From assembly GCA_029263725.1 (NCBI GenBank), contig JAJUFS010000010.1, forward strand, positions 1-33,808: DNA of 33,808 nt, read 5' to 3'. Of this stretch, positions 24,982-33,787 are shown in pieces. A model generated the notes under the pieces. It did no database searches, was not told the origin of the DNA, and worked only from the letters and a program-made list of their open reading frames with translations. The DNA is from Gammaproteobacteria bacterium (lineage in GTDB: Bacteria > Pseudomonadota > Gammaproteobacteria > Natronospirales > JAJUFS01). Position 1 is the stretch's first letter. Each line of letters starts with the position of its first letter. The position numbers were made by a program, and so were the translations under genes.

Positions 24982-25654
24982 TCAAGTGATGCTGGCCTGT
25001 CGCGATCTCAGCCGGCACTTCGACGATGCCGGCCAGCGCGTGGACGTGCTGAAGGGCGTCAACCTGTCATTGCGGCGCGGCGAGCGCGTCGCCATCGTCG
25101 GCAGCTCGGGCAGCGGCAAGAGCACGCTGCTCCACCTGCTGGGCGGCCTCGATGCGCCCAGCGGCGGCGAGGTCGATGTCGCCGGCGAGAACATGACACG
25201 GTTGTCGGATGCGAAGCGCGGCCAGCTGCGCAATCGCGCCATCGGCTTCGTCTACCAGTTCCATCACCTGCTGCCGGAATTCACTGCGCTGGAGAACGTC
25301 GCCATGCCGCTGCTGGTGCGCGGCGCGCCGGTGAACACGGCGGCCGTGAAGGCGAAGCAATTGCTGGAGGAAGTCGGGCTTGGACACAGGCTGCAGCACA
25401 AGCCCGGCCAGCTGTCCGGCGGTGAGCGGCAGCGCGCCGCGGTGGCGCGAGCATTGATCACCGAGCCTGCCGTGGTGCTGGCCGACGAGCCCACCGGCAA
25501 CCTGGATGCACGCAACGGCGCGCAGGTGTTCGAGCTGATGCTGCGGCTCAATGCAGAGCACGGCACGGCGCTGCTGGTGGTCACGCACGATCACGCGCTC
25601 GCCGAGCGGCTGGACCGCGTGCTCGTCCTCGAGGACGGCGTACTGAAAGGCTGA
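24974..25654 (+). CDS. lolD: Lipoprotein-releasing system ATPase
   Basis: A 226-residue ABC ATPase. Walker [10 protein letters not shown] with Lys49, Q-loop [15 protein letters not shown], signature LSGGERQR and Walker [13 protein letters not shown] are all present, and the H-loop is VTHDH. The [20 protein letters not shown] stretch is characteristic of LolD. It powers release of outer-membrane lipoproteins together with the permease encoded directly upstream. ATG 24974 overlaps the lolC end by 8 nt. The stop TGA (25652-25654) abuts the stop of the convergent DUF2062 gene with no gap: together they make the palindrome TGATCA. Confidence 0.95.
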   Translation: MNDQVMLACRDLSRHFDDAGQRVDVLKGVNLSLRRGERVAIVGSSGSGKSTLLHLLGGLDAPSGGEVDVAGENMTRLSDAKRGQLRNRAIGFVYQFHHLLPEFTALENVAMPLLVRGAPVNTAAVKAKQLLEEVGLGHRLQHKPGQLSGGERQRAAVARALITEPAVVLADEPTGNLDARNGAQVFELMLRLNAEHGTALLVVTHDHALAERLDRVLVLEDGVLKG

Positions 25655-26191
25655 TCAGTTCTCGCGCTTGCGCGGAAACAGCCGGAAGTGCGGGCGGGCG
25701 CGATAGCGGCGCGTCACCGAAATCGTCCACGCCAGGTTCATGAGGAAATAGCCGATCACGGCGAAGACGACCGCGAAGATCAGCGTGCCGAGCAGCATGG
25801 GCTGCCAGATGTTGAGGAAGCCCTCCGCCAGCCACTCGAAGGACAGCTCGAACTGGAACTCGCCGCCTTTCCGCCCGAGCAGCCAGGCGCCAAGGCGGTA
25901 TTCCGCGTACAGCAGCGGCCCCATGGTGACCGGGTTGGTGACCCAGACGGCGGCGAGCGCGATCGGCAGGTTGACGCGCAGCCAGATCGCCGTCAGGCCT
26001 GCCGGAACCATCTGGAAGGGAATCGGGAAGCAGGCCCAGAACAGGCCCACGGCCGCGGCCTTCGACGCCGAGCGGCGGTTGGGGAACAGCAGCGCGGGAT
26101 CGTGCAGCAGCGCCGCGAACGGCCGCAGAAACCATTGCTCACGCATGGTCTTGTGGTCGGGCACATAGCGCCTGATGAACTTTCGCGGCAT
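25655..26191 (-). CDS. DUF2062 membrane protein
   Basis: A 178-residue protein of the DUF2062 family. It begins MPRKFIRRYVPDH, followed by a cytoplasmic region and about three hydrophobic segments: AAAVGLFWACFPIPFQMVPAG, then LPIALAAVWVTNPVTMGPLL, and a C-terminal MLLGTLIFAVVFAVIGYFL. The TNP-V/T-x-P-L block is the family signature. Function unknown; in Pseudomonas a homologue also sits between lolD and comEC. ATG 26191 matches usual family starts; the ribosome site (AGGAT) is weak. The promoter TATACT lies about 35 nt upstream with a perfect 14-bp palindrome between it and the start codon. Confidence 0.88.
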   Translation of the reverse strand: MPRKFIRRYVPDHKTMREQWFLRPFAALLHDPALLFPNRRSASKAAAVGLFWACFPIPFQMVPAGLTAIWLRVNLPIALAAVWVTNPVTMGPLLYAEYRLGAWLLGRKGGEFQFELSFEWLAEGFLNIWQPMLLGTLIFAVVFAVIGYFLMNLAWTISVTRRYRARPHFRLFPRKREN

Positions 26192-26196
26192 GATCC

Positions 26197-26230
26197 TGCA
26201 GTGCACTGCACGTAAAGGGCGGCAAGTATA
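26197..26230 (-). promoter_or_regulatory. Promoter and 14-bp palindrome ahead of the DUF2062 gene
   Basis: TATACT (26230-26225, minus strand) is a strong -10 with no clear -35 hexamer. Downstream of the inferred start lies the perfect palindrome TGCAGTGCACTGCA (26197-26210), just before ATG 26191. Position and symmetry suit an operator or a leader hairpin; no regulator can be assigned. Confidence 0.45.
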
Positions 26231-26283
26231 CCGGATCAGCCGCAGCAGGGACGCGGCCGCGCGCACCGCAGGGAGGTGGTGTC

Positions 26284-28527
26284 ATGTTGTTGTTCGGACT
26301 CGCGCAGCTTGCCGGCGCGCTGGCCGTGCTGTTGCAGCCCTCGCTTCCACCTGACGGCGTCTTCCTTTTCTTCCTGCCTTTCGCCCTGGTGGCGCTGCGC
26401 GAGCGGCGTTTTCGCTGGTTTGCGGGGTTCTGGCTGGGCGCGTCACTGGCGGCCTGGCAGGCGGCCGCGCAACTCGCCGATCGCCTTCCGTACGCGCTCG
26501 ATGGCGAAACCGTGACGATCACGGGGCGCATCGAAGGACTGGTGGAAACGGACATCCGGCGGCAGCGCTTCCTGTTCCGCATCGAGAGCGGCGAACTCGA
26601 CGGCGAAGCGCTCGAGCTGCCGTCGCTGGTGCGGCTGTCGCTGTACGAGGCGGATTTCCGGGTGGCGAGCGGCGAGCGCTGGCGCTGGCAGGTGAAGCTG
26701 CGGCGGCCGCGCGGGCTGGCGAACCCGGGCGGCTTCGATTACGAGCGCTGGCTGTTCGTGCAGGGCATCGGCGTCACCGGCTACGTGCGTGAACCGCAGC
26801 GCGCGGTTCGTCTCGATGAAGGCGGGTTCGGCTTCCGGGCGGCGATCGCAAGACGCATCGAGGCGATGGTCGACGGCCCGGCCGCGGGAATGCTGCGGGC
26901 GTTGGCTACCGGCGATCGCGGCGGCATGGAGCAACACCATTGGGAAGTGCTGCGGCTCACCGGCACCACGCACCTGATGTCCATCTCCGGGCTGCACGTC
27001 GCCATGGTCACCGGGCTTGCAATGGCGATGGCGAGCTTTTTGCGGCGCAGCCTGGCGCCGCGCTCGGCGCCGTGGTGGCCCGCGCTCATCGCCGGTCTTG
27101 TTGCCGTGCTGTACGCAGCCTTGGCCGGATTTTCGCTGCCGGTAAGGCGCGCGTTGTACGCCGCGGCCATCGTGCTGTTTGCGATGGCGGCGCGCCGCCA
27201 GCTTGCCGTCGGGCAGGTCTTCGGCTGTGCGCTCGTACTGCTGATTACCATCGAGCCGCTGGGCGTGGTCGACATCAGCTTCTGGCTTTCCTATGGCGCG
27301 GTCGGCGCGATTCTCTATCTGGTGGCGGGGCGCCGCCCGGCGGGTCCGCGGCTGCTCCAGGCGACGCGGCTGCAGCTCGGCCTGTTCCTGCTCACCGCAC
27401 CGATGATCGCGGCGTCGTTCGCGCAGCTGCCGCTGGTCTCGCCGCTAGCCAACGCCATCGCCATTCCGGTGTTCGGCGTTGCCCTGGTGCCGGGCACGCT
27501 GCTCGCCACCGTGCTGGTGCCGGTGGCGGAACCCCTGGCGCGCCTGCTGTTCCGGCTGCTGCAGGCGATCTTCGAGCCGCTGTTGCGCCTGCTGGAATGG
27601 CTCGCCGCCATCAACCCCGAAATCGTCATCGCCGAGCTGCCGCCACTGGCGGCATTCTCGGTCGCGCTTGGCGTGCTGCTCGCCTGCGCGCCGCGCGCCT
27701 TGCCCGGACGCCGGCTGGCCTTGGCCTTGCTGTTGCCATTGCTCGCGTTCCATCGCGAGCCCGTCGAGGCGCCTTTCGAAGTGCACGTGCTGGATGTCGG
27801 CCAGGGGCTTGCCGTGGTGGTCGAAACACGCGCGCACGTGCTCGTCTATGACACTGGCCCCGCGTTCACCGACAACAGTGCCGCGGAGATGGCGGTGATT
27901 CCTTTCCTGCGTTCGCGCGGCCGCCATCCCGACCGCATCATGATCAGCCATGGCGACAACGATCATGCCGGCGGGCTGGCGGTGCTGCGGCGTCAGTACC
28001 CGCGCGCGCTTGTCAGCGGCCGCACGCGCGATGGCGGCATTCCGGACTGCAGGGGCGAGTCCTGGAGCTGGGACGGGGTCTGGTTCGAGGTCGTGCATGC
28101 CTCAGGGAAGGGCAGCGGCAATGCCGCGTCCTGCGTGCTGCGCATCTCGGACGGCAGGCGCACCGCGCTGCTCACCGGTGACATCGACGCGCGCGTGGAA
28201 GCGGAGATGCTGGCGAGCATGGCGCCGCGACTCGCGGCGGACGTAGTGATCATTCCTCACCACGGCAGTCTTACTTCATCCTCGCCTGCCTTCATTCGCG
28301 CGACTGGCGCGAACATCGCCATCGCCGGCACGGGCCATGGCAACCGCTGGAATTTTCCGCGCCGGGAGGTCGTGCAGCGCTGGCGGGAAGCGGGCGCGCA
28401 GGTGTTCGCGAGCGGCGAGCACGGCGCGGTTTCGGTTGCGCTCGGCGAGGCGCTGGAAGTGCGCGCCTTTCGCGAAAGGCGGCGGCTGTGGCGCGAACCG
28501 GTCGTTTCCGGCGCCGATGGGAAATAA
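26284..28527 (+). CDS. comEC: DNA uptake channel ComEC/Rec2
   Basis: A 747-residue polytopic membrane protein with all three ComEC parts: an N-terminal DUF4131-like region (RPRGLANPGGFDYERWLFVQ, pieces of an OB fold), the competence membrane domain (TGTTHLMSISGLHVAMVTG and many helices at about 210-500), and a C-terminal metallo-beta-lactamase-like domain (HVLDVGQGLAVVV, SHGDNDHAGG with His556, Asp558, Asp560 and His561). It carries single-stranded DNA across the inner membrane during transformation. GGGAGG 7 nt upstream fixes ATG 26284. Followed by exbB after a 40-nt gap with its own possible -10 (TATGAT, 28530-28535). Confidence 0.95.
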   Translation: MLLFGLAQLAGALAVLLQPSLPPDGVFLFFLPFALVALRERRFRWFAGFWLGASLAAWQAAAQLADRLPYALDGETVTITGRIEGLVETDIRRQRFLFRIESGELDGEALELPSLVRLSLYEADFRVASGERWRWQVKLRRPRGLANPGGFDYERWLFVQGIGVTGYVREPQRAVRLDEGGFGFRAAIARRIEAMVDGPAAGMLRALATGDRGGMEQHHWEVLRLTGTTHLMSISGLHVAMVTGLAMAMASFLRRSLAPRSAPWWPALIAGLVAVLYAALAGFSLPVRRALYAAAIVLFAMAARRQLAVGQVFGCALVLLITIEPLGVVDISFWLSYGAVGAILYLVAGRRPAGPRLLQATRLQLGLFLLTAPMIAASFAQLPLVSPLANAIAIPVFGVALVPGTLLATVLVPVAEPLARLLFRLLQAIFEPLLRLLEWLAAINPEIVIAELPPLAAFSVALGVLLACAPRALPGRRLALALLLPLLAFHREPVEAPFEVHVLDVGQGLAVVVETRAHVLVYDTGPAFTDNSAAEMAVIPFLRSRGRHPDRIMISHGDNDHAGGLAVLRRQYPRALVSGRTRDGGIPDCRGESWSWDGVWFEVVHASGKGSGNAASCVLRISDGRRTALLTGDIDARVEAEMLASMAPRLAADVVIIPHHGSLTSSSPAFIRATGANIAIAGTGHGNRWNFPRREVVQRWREAGAQVFASGEHGAVSVALGEALEVRAFRERRRLWREPVVSGADGK

Positions 28528-28567
28528 AGTATGATGCGCCGATTGTACCGGGGAGATAAGGATTCTC

Positions 28568-29176
28568 ATGCTGGAGATCGTGCGCTCGGGCGGCTGGATG
28601 ATGCTGCCCATCATTCTTGCGTCCATCATTGCAGCGGGCATCATCATCGAGCGGTTGTGGTCGTTGCAGTCGCGCCGGGTGGTGCCGGAACATCTGCTCG
28701 CCAAGGTCTGGCACCTGCTGAAAAGCGGCGAGCTCGGCGACGAGGAAGTGCGCAATCTCTACAACAGCTCGCCGCTGGGGCGGGTGCTCGCCACCGGACT
28801 CATCTATCGCGGCCGTCCGCGCGAGATCATCAAGGAAATGATCGAGGACACCGGCCGCCACGTCACGCATGAACTGGAGCGTTATCTCAACACGCTAGGC
28901 ACCATCGCCGCGATTTCCCCGCTGCTCGGCCTGCTCGGCACCGTGGTCGGCATGATCGAGGTGTTCTCGGTCATCACCGTGCAGGGCGTGGGCGATCCGG
29001 GCGCGCTCGCCGGCGGCATTTCCCAGGCATTGATCACCACCGCGGCGGGCCTGGTCGTGGCCATTCCCTCGCTGGTCGCCTACCGTTACCTGCGCGGCCG
29101 CGTGAAGGAACATGTGGTGAAGATGGAGCAGGAAGCCATCAAGCTGGTCGAGGCGCTGCAGGGCGTGCAGTCATGA
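28568..29176 (+). CDS. exbB: TolQ/ExbB-family proton-channel subunit
   Basis: A 202-residue MotA/TolQ/ExbB protein. The first helix is at about residues 10-28 (GWMMLPIILASIIAAGIIIERLW in outline). A cytoplasmic region follows, and then helices 2 and 3 at about 107-130 (TLGTIAAISPLLGLLGTVVGM) and 150-172 (GISQALITTAAGLVVAIPSL). The pore-lining residues of the family lie in these last blocks. With ExbD it uses the proton gradient to energise envelope processes. It is encoded between comEC and msbA, as in Pseudomonas, without tonB or tolA nearby, so its partner is unclear. Its stop overlaps exbD as ATGA. Confidence 0.92.
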   Translation: MLEIVRSGGWMMLPIILASIIAAGIIIERLWSLQSRRVVPEHLLAKVWHLLKSGELGDEEVRNLYNSSPLGRVLATGLIYRGRPREIIKEMIEDTGRHVTHELERYLNTLGTIAAISPLLGLLGTVVGMIEVFSVITVQGVGDPGALAGGISQALITTAAGLVVAIPSLVAYRYLRGRVKEHVVKMEQEAIKLVEALQGVQS

Positions 29177-29589
29177 AGCTCGAGACGCAGCAACAGGAAG
29201 AGCCGGAGCTCAACCTCACGCCGCTGATCGACGTGGTGCTGCTGCTGATCATCTTCTTCATGGTCACCAGCAGCTTCGTGCGCGAGACCGAGCTGAAGGT
29301 GGAACTGCCCGAGGCCAGCAGCGAGCTTCCCGCCGATGCCGCTTCCCTGGAAATCATCGTCAACAGCGAGGGCGAGTACTTCGTCAACGGGCAGCCGCTG
29401 GTTGCCAGCCAGCCCGAGGTGCTGCAGCGCGCGCTGGCGAAGGTGGCCGGCGAGCAGCGCGACCAGGTGCTGACGATTCGCGCAGACGCGCGCACTACAC
29501 ATCAATCCGTGGTGACTGTCATGGATGTTGCCGGGCGCATGGGATTCGTCAACATCACCATCGTCACCGAAACCGAAGGCCAACCCTGA
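29173..29589 (+). CDS. exbD: ExbD/TolR-family subunit
   Basis: A 138-residue protein with one N-terminal membrane helix (about 17-37). LTPLIDVVLLLIIFFMV contains Asp20, the conserved proton-carrying acid of ExbD/TolR. The periplasmic part ends in QVLTIRADARTTHQSVVTVMD, followed by the domain closing strands, the typical ExbD fold. It works in a ring with the upstream ExbB. ATG 29173 overlaps the exbB stop. msbA follows after 4 nt. Confidence 0.93.
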   Translation: MKLETQQQEEPELNLTPLIDVVLLLIIFFMVTSSFVRETELKVELPEASSELPADAASLEIIVNSEGEYFVNGQPLVASQPEVLQRALAKVAGEQRDQVLTIRADARTTHQSVVTVMDVAGRMGFVNITIVTETEGQP

Positions 29590-29593
29590 CATC

Positions 29594-31354
29594 ATGACTG
29601 ATCGCAGGAACGAAGATTCCGCCGCCGGCGTCTACCGGCGGCTCATCCGCTACGCAGGCGAGTACAAGCTGATCTTCCTGCTCGCCGGCCTCGCCATGCT
29701 GCTGGGCGCGCTGGGCGAGGGCGCCACTGCCTGGCTGATGAAACCGCTGCTCGATCAGGGCTTCGTTGAGCGCGATGCGGACGTCATCCGCCTGATCCCG
29801 ATCGGCGTGCTGGTCATCGCGCTGGTGCGCGGCCTCGGCACCTTCGGCAGTTCCTACGCGGTCGGCTGGGTGGCGCGCAACGTCATCAAGAAGCTGCGCC
29901 AGGAAGTGTTCGAGAAACTGCTTTCCATGCCGGCGCGTTACTACGACCAGGCCTCCGGCGGCCAGCTGGTTTCCAAGATCACCTACAACATCGAGCAGGT
30001 GGCGGAGTCGAGCTCGCGCGCGCTGATCGTGGTGCTCGGTGATTCGCTGCGTGTCATCGTGCTGGTCGGGTACCTGCTGTGGATGAGCTGGCAGCTGTCG
30101 GTGTTCATCTTCGTGCTGATGCCGATTCTCACCTTCATCGTGCGCTGGGTGAGCAAGCGCTTCCGGCGCTACAGCACGCGCATCCAGAACTCGATGGGTG
30201 ACGTGACGCAGGTCGCCGAGGAAATCATCATCGGCCAGCGGGTCATCAAGATCTTCGGCGGCGAGGAATACGAGCGCGAGCGCTTCGCCCAGGTGAACGA
30301 ACACAACCGCCGCCTGCACATGAAGCTGCTCGCCACCAAGGCGGGCAGCGTGCCGGTGGTGCAGGTGATCGGCAGCATCGGCATTGCGCTGGTGGTGTAC
30401 TTCGCCGCGCGCGGTTCCGACGACTTCAGCTTCACCGCCGGTGATTTCACCTCCTATCTCGGTGCGCTGCTGCTGCTGTCGCAGCCGTTGAAGCGGCTGA
30501 CCGAGATCAACGAACCCCTGCAGCGCGGAATTGCCGCGGCGCGCAGCATCTTCGAGCTGCTAGACAGCCCTTCGCAGGTCGACGAAGGACGCAAGCGCAT
30601 CGAGGGCCGGGTGCGCGGCGAAGTGCGTTTCGAGAATGTGCACTTCGCCTACAGCGAGGAGAAGGGCGAGGTGCTGCGCGGCCTGGACATCACCGTGAAG
30701 GCCGGCGAGACGGTGGCGCTGGTGGGCCGTTCCGGCAGCGGCAAGAGCTCGCTGGTGAGCCTCATCCCGCGCTTCTACGATCCCACGGCAGGCGCCATCT
30801 ACGTTGATGGAATCGACATCCGTGAACTGCGTCTGATCGACCTGCGCAGGCAGATCGCGCTGGTCTCGCAGGACATCGTGCTGTTCAACGACACCATCGC
30901 GCACAACATCGCCTATGGATCGATGGCGCATGCGTCCATGGATGAAGTGCGTGCCGCCGCCGAGGCGGCGCATGCGCTGGAATTCATCGACACGCTGCCG
31001 CAGGGCTTCGACACCATCGTGGGCGATCGCGGCCTGCTGCTCTCGGGCGGCCAGCGGCAGCGCCTGGCGATTGCGCGCGCGCTGCTGAAGAACGCACCCA
31101 TCCTCATTCTCGACGAGGCCACTTCGGCGCTGGACACCGAATCCGAGCGCTACATCCAGGCGGCGCTGGACGAGCTGATGAAATCCCGCACCACGTTCGT
31201 GATCGCGCATCGCCTTTCCACCGTGGAGAAGGCGGACCGCATCATCGTCATGGACGCCGGCCGCATCGCGGAAGAAGGCACGCACCCCGAGCTGCTGGAG
31301 AAGGGCGGCATCTACTCCGCGCTTTATCGCATGCAGTTCAGCGACGAGGTCTGA
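29594..31354 (+). CDS. msbA: Lipid A export ATP-binding/permease protein
   Basis: A 586-residue ABC half-transporter that flips core-lipid A across the inner membrane. An N-terminal six-helix domain (about 20-320) is followed by an ATPase with Walker A GRSGSGKSS (Lys384, near the E. coli position), QDIVLFNDTIAHNI, signature LLSGGQRQRLAIARALL and ILILDEATSALDTESE. Placement before lpxK supports MsbA over a generic multidrug exporter. ATG 29594 is 4 nt after exbD; an in-frame ATG at 29525 lies inside exbD and is rejected. Co-transcribed with exbBD and lpxK by spacing. Confidence 0.96.
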   Translation: MTDRRNEDSAAGVYRRLIRYAGEYKLIFLLAGLAMLLGALGEGATAWLMKPLLDQGFVERDADVIRLIPIGVLVIALVRGLGTFGSSYAVGWVARNVIKKLRQEVFEKLLSMPARYYDQASGGQLVSKITYNIEQVAESSSRALIVVLGDSLRVIVLVGYLLWMSWQLSVFIFVLMPILTFIVRWVSKRFRRYSTRIQNSMGDVTQVAEEIIIGQRVIKIFGGEEYERERFAQVNEHNRRLHMKLLATKAGSVPVVQVIGSIGIALVVYFAARGSDDFSFTAGDFTSYLGALLLLSQPLKRLTEINEPLQRGIAAARSIFELLDSPSQVDEGRKRIEGRVRGEVRFENVHFAYSEEKGEVLRGLDITVKAGETVALVGRSGSGKSSLVSLIPRFYDPTAGAIYVDGIDIRELRLIDLRRQIALVSQDIVLFNDTIAHNIAYGSMAHASMDEVRAAAEAAHALEFIDTLPQGFDTIVGDRGLLLSGGQRQRLAIARALLKNAPILILDEATSALDTESERYIQAALDELMKSRTTFVIAHRLSTVEKADRIIVMDAGRIAEEGTHPELLEKGGIYSALYRMQFSDEV

Positions 31355-31357
31355 GCG

Positions 31358-32371
31358 ATGTCACTGGAAGCCCGCCTCATCCGTGTCTGGTACGAAGGAG
31401 AACGGCCGGCGGCCTGGATGCTGCTTCTGAGCGTGCTTTTCCGCTGGCTGGCGCGCGTCCGCCGCTTTCTCTACCGCATCCGCATCCTGCGCGCGACCAA
31501 GCCCGGCGTTCCCGTCGTCGTGGTCGGCAACATTGCCGCGGGCGGCACCGGCAAGACGCCGCTCGTCCTGCATATCGCGGAACTGCTCAAGGCTCGCGGC
31601 CTGCGCGCCGGCGTGGTCAGCCGCGGGCACGGCGGCAAGGGCATCAAGGAGCCGCTGCTCGTCACCATGGATTCGGATCCGGCGCTTGCCGGCGACGAGC
31701 CCGTGCTGTTCGCGATGCACGGCATCCCGGTCGCCGTGCATCGCCGGCGCGTGCTCGCTGCGCGTGCCTTGCTGGAGGCGGAAGCGGTGGATGTCATTGT
31801 CTGCGACGATGGCCTGCAGCATTACGCGCTGGCGCGTGACATCGAGATCGCGGTGGTCGATGGCGCGCGTCTGCTCGGCAACCGCCGGCTGCTGCCCGCA
31901 GGACCGTTGCGTGAGCCGCCGGCGCGGCTCGCGGAAGTGGACCATGTCGTGGTGAACGGCGACGATGGCCGCCTCGCCGAGCACGAGATCGTGCACATGC
32001 AGCTCGAGCCCGCGGCGCTCGTCAATCTCGCCGGCGGCGAGCGGCGCGAGCCGCAGGCGCTGGCAGGCGAGAAGGTCGTGGCCATCGCGGGCATCGGCAA
32101 TCCGCAGCGCTTCTTCACCACCTTGTCTTCTCTCGGCTACCACGCCGAGTGCCGCGCCTTCCCGGACCATCATCCCTTCCAGCCCGGCGATCTCGACTTC
32201 GCCGGCGAGCGCCCGGTACTGATGACCGCCAAGGACGCAGTAAAATGCCGGGGGTTCGCACGACCGAACTGGTGGTACCTGGAGGCGAGGGCGCGTGTCG
32301 ACGAACGTTTCGATGCCGCGCTGCTGGCGCGCCTCGAGGAAATCATGGCCGAAGCGGGGCACGAACGATGA
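31358..32371 (+). CDS. lpxK: Tetraacyldisaccharide 4'-kinase
   Basis: A 337-residue inner-membrane-associated kinase. An N-terminal hydrophobic helix (about 18-34) precedes the P-loop GNIAAGGTGKTPLV (57-70, Lys66), then VVSRGHGGKG, DSDPALAGDEPVLFA, VIVCDDGLQHYAL with the catalytic Asp region, and VDGARLLGNRRLLPAGPLRE. It phosphorylates the 4' position of the lipid A disaccharide, giving lipid IVA. It starts 3 nt after msbA, the usual pairing, and its stop overlaps the Trm112-like gene as ATGA. Confidence 0.96.
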   Translation: MSLEARLIRVWYEGERPAAWMLLLSVLFRWLARVRRFLYRIRILRATKPGVPVVVVGNIAAGGTGKTPLVLHIAELLKARGLRAGVVSRGHGGKGIKEPLLVTMDSDPALAGDEPVLFAMHGIPVAVHRRRVLAARALLEAEAVDVIVCDDGLQHYALARDIEIAVVDGARLLGNRRLLPAGPLREPPARLAEVDHVVVNGDDGRLAEHEIVHMQLEPAALVNLAGGERREPQALAGEKVVAIAGIGNPQRFFTTLSSLGYHAECRAFPDHHPFQPGDLDFAGERPVLMTAKDAVKCRGFARPNWWYLEARARVDERFDAALLARLEEIMAEAGHER

Positions 32372-32547
32372 ACATCATGTTGCTGGAAATCCTTGCCTGT
32401 CCGCTGTGCAAGGGGAAGCTGCAGTACCGGCGCGACAGCAACGAGCTGGTCTGCCGGTTCGATCGCCTGGCGTTTCCGGTGCGCGATGACGTGCCGGTGA
32501 TGCTGGTGGAAGAGGCGCGGACGCTGAGCAGCGAGGAGCTGCAGTGA
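32368..32547 (+). CDS. Trm112-like small zinc-ribbon protein (YcaR type)
   Basis: A 59-residue protein with LLEILACPLCKGKL, then LVCRFDRLAFPVRDDVPVML. The Cys-x-x-Cys pair and the later Cys match the small YcaR/Trm112-like family, though only three cysteines are present, as in E. coli YcaR. It may assist methyltransferases or neighbouring LPS enzymes; the role in bacteria is not settled. It sits between lpxK and kdsB, as in E. coli and Pseudomonas, with 4-nt overlaps on both sides. Confidence 0.92.
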   Translation: MNIMLLEILACPLCKGKLQYRRDSNELVCRFDRLAFPVRDDVPVMLVEEARTLSSEELQ

Positions 32548-33308
32548 CGTTCACGGTGGTCATCCCGGCGCGTTACGCCTCCACACGCCTTCCTGGCAAG
32601 CCGCTGGCACCTATCGCCGGACGGCCGATGATCCTGCACGTCTGGGATCGCGCCATGGCGGCGGGCGCCGCCCGCGTGCTGATTGCCACCGACCATGCGC
32701 GCATTGCCGCAGCATGCCGCGAAGCGGGTGCGGAAGTGGCGATGACCTCGGCAGCCCACGCCTCGGGCACGGATCGCATCAATGAAGCGGTGAGCGGCCT
32801 GGGGCTGGGTCCCGAGGAAGTCGTGGTGAACGTGCAGGGCGACGAGCCGCTGATGCCGGCGGAGAACATCCGCCAGGTCGCGGAACTTGCGGCCCGGCCC
32901 GGCACGGACATGGCCACCCTGCACGTGCCGATCACCTCGCTCGAGGAATTTCTCAATCCGGCGGTCGTGAAGGTCGTCGCCGATGACCATGACCGTGCGC
33001 TGTATTTCAGCCGCGCACCCATTCCCTGGCCGCGGGACGTGGACGTCGACGAAACCGGTCGCCCGGGCGCCTTCGACGGCGCGCTTCGCCATCTCGGCAT
33101 CTACGCCTACAAGGTCGCGGCCCTGCAGCGCTTCGCCGCGCATCCCGCCGCCCCCCTGGAGAACATCGAAAGGCTTGAACAGCTGCGCGCGCTCGCCATC
33201 GGCATGACCATTCGCGTGCAGGCGGCGGCCAGCCTGCCGCCTCCCGGCGTCGATACGCCCGCCGATCTTGAAGCCGTGCGCGCGCTCATCGAGGAAGGAC
33301 AGGCATGA
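32544..33308 (+). CDS. kdsB: 3-deoxy-manno-octulosonate cytidylyltransferase
   Basis: A 254-residue nucleotidyltransferase. It starts TFTVVIPARYASTRLPGKPL, the CTP-binding signature, with HASGTDRINEA, VVNVQGDEPLM and YFSRAPIPWPRD as KdsB blocks, and RHLGIYAYKV and ENIERLEQLRAL near the end. It makes CMP-Kdo, the donor for the LPS inner core. The start GTG 32544 overlaps the stop of the Trm112-like gene (GTGA). It overlaps the next gene as ATGA. Confidence 0.97.
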   Translation: MTFTVVIPARYASTRLPGKPLAPIAGRPMILHVWDRAMAAGAARVLIATDHARIAAACREAGAEVAMTSAAHASGTDRINEAVSGLGLGPEEVVVNVQGDEPLMPAENIRQVAELAARPGTDMATLHVPITSLEEFLNPAVVKVVADDHDRALYFSRAPIPWPRDVDVDETGRPGAFDGALRHLGIYAYKVAALQRFAAHPAAPLENIERLEQLRALAIGMTIRVQAAASLPPPGVDTPADLEAVRALIEEGQA

Positions 33309-33787
33309 CGCTGCATCGCATTCTTTTCGTCTGCATGGGCAACATCTGCCGTTCTCCCACGGCGGAAGGCGTGTTTCGCAAGCTGCTGGCGGAGGAGGGC
33401 GACGGTCTCGTGGTGGAGGTCGATTCGGCCGGCACGCACGGTTACCACGTGGGGTCGCCGCCGGATGCGCGCGCCATGCGCGCCGCGCAGCGCCGCGGCC
33501 TGGACATTTCCCGGCTGCGCGCGAGAAAGGTCGCACCGGAGGATTTCGAGCGCTTTGATCTCGTGCTGGCGATGGACGAGGAAAACCTCGCCATCCTGTC
33601 GCGGTTGTGCCCGCCGGAGCGCAGCAGCAGCCTGAAACTGTTCCTGGAATACGGCACGCTGGGCGAGCGCAACGTGCCGGACCCGTACTACGGCGGCGAC
33701 AACGGCTTCGAGCATGTGCTCGACCTGATCGAGGACGCCTCGCGCGGCCTTTTGCGCGAACTCCGGCGGCTGCAATTGGGGCGCTGA
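33305..33787 (+). CDS. Low-molecular-weight protein-tyrosine phosphatase
   Basis: A 160-residue phosphatase. The P-loop VCMGNICRSPTAEG has nucleophile Cys10 and Arg16 (CX5R), and DPYY at 126-129 carries the general acid Asp126. Members include Wzb/Etp/PtpA types, which dephosphorylate tyrosine kinases of polysaccharide export. Here it lies at the end of the msbA-lpxK-kdsB run with no capsule genes in view; PA2978 of Pseudomonas holds the same place. ATG 33305 overlaps the kdsB stop. The remaining 21 bases to the window end contain no feature I can identify. Confidence 0.93.
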   Translation: MTLHRILFVCMGNICRSPTAEGVFRKLLAEEGDGLVVEVDSAGTHGYHVGSPPDARAMRAAQRRGLDISRLRARKVAPEDFERFDLVLAMDEENLAILSRLCPPERSSSLKLFLEYGTLGERNVPDPYYGGDNGFEHVLDLIEDASRGLLRELRRLQLGR

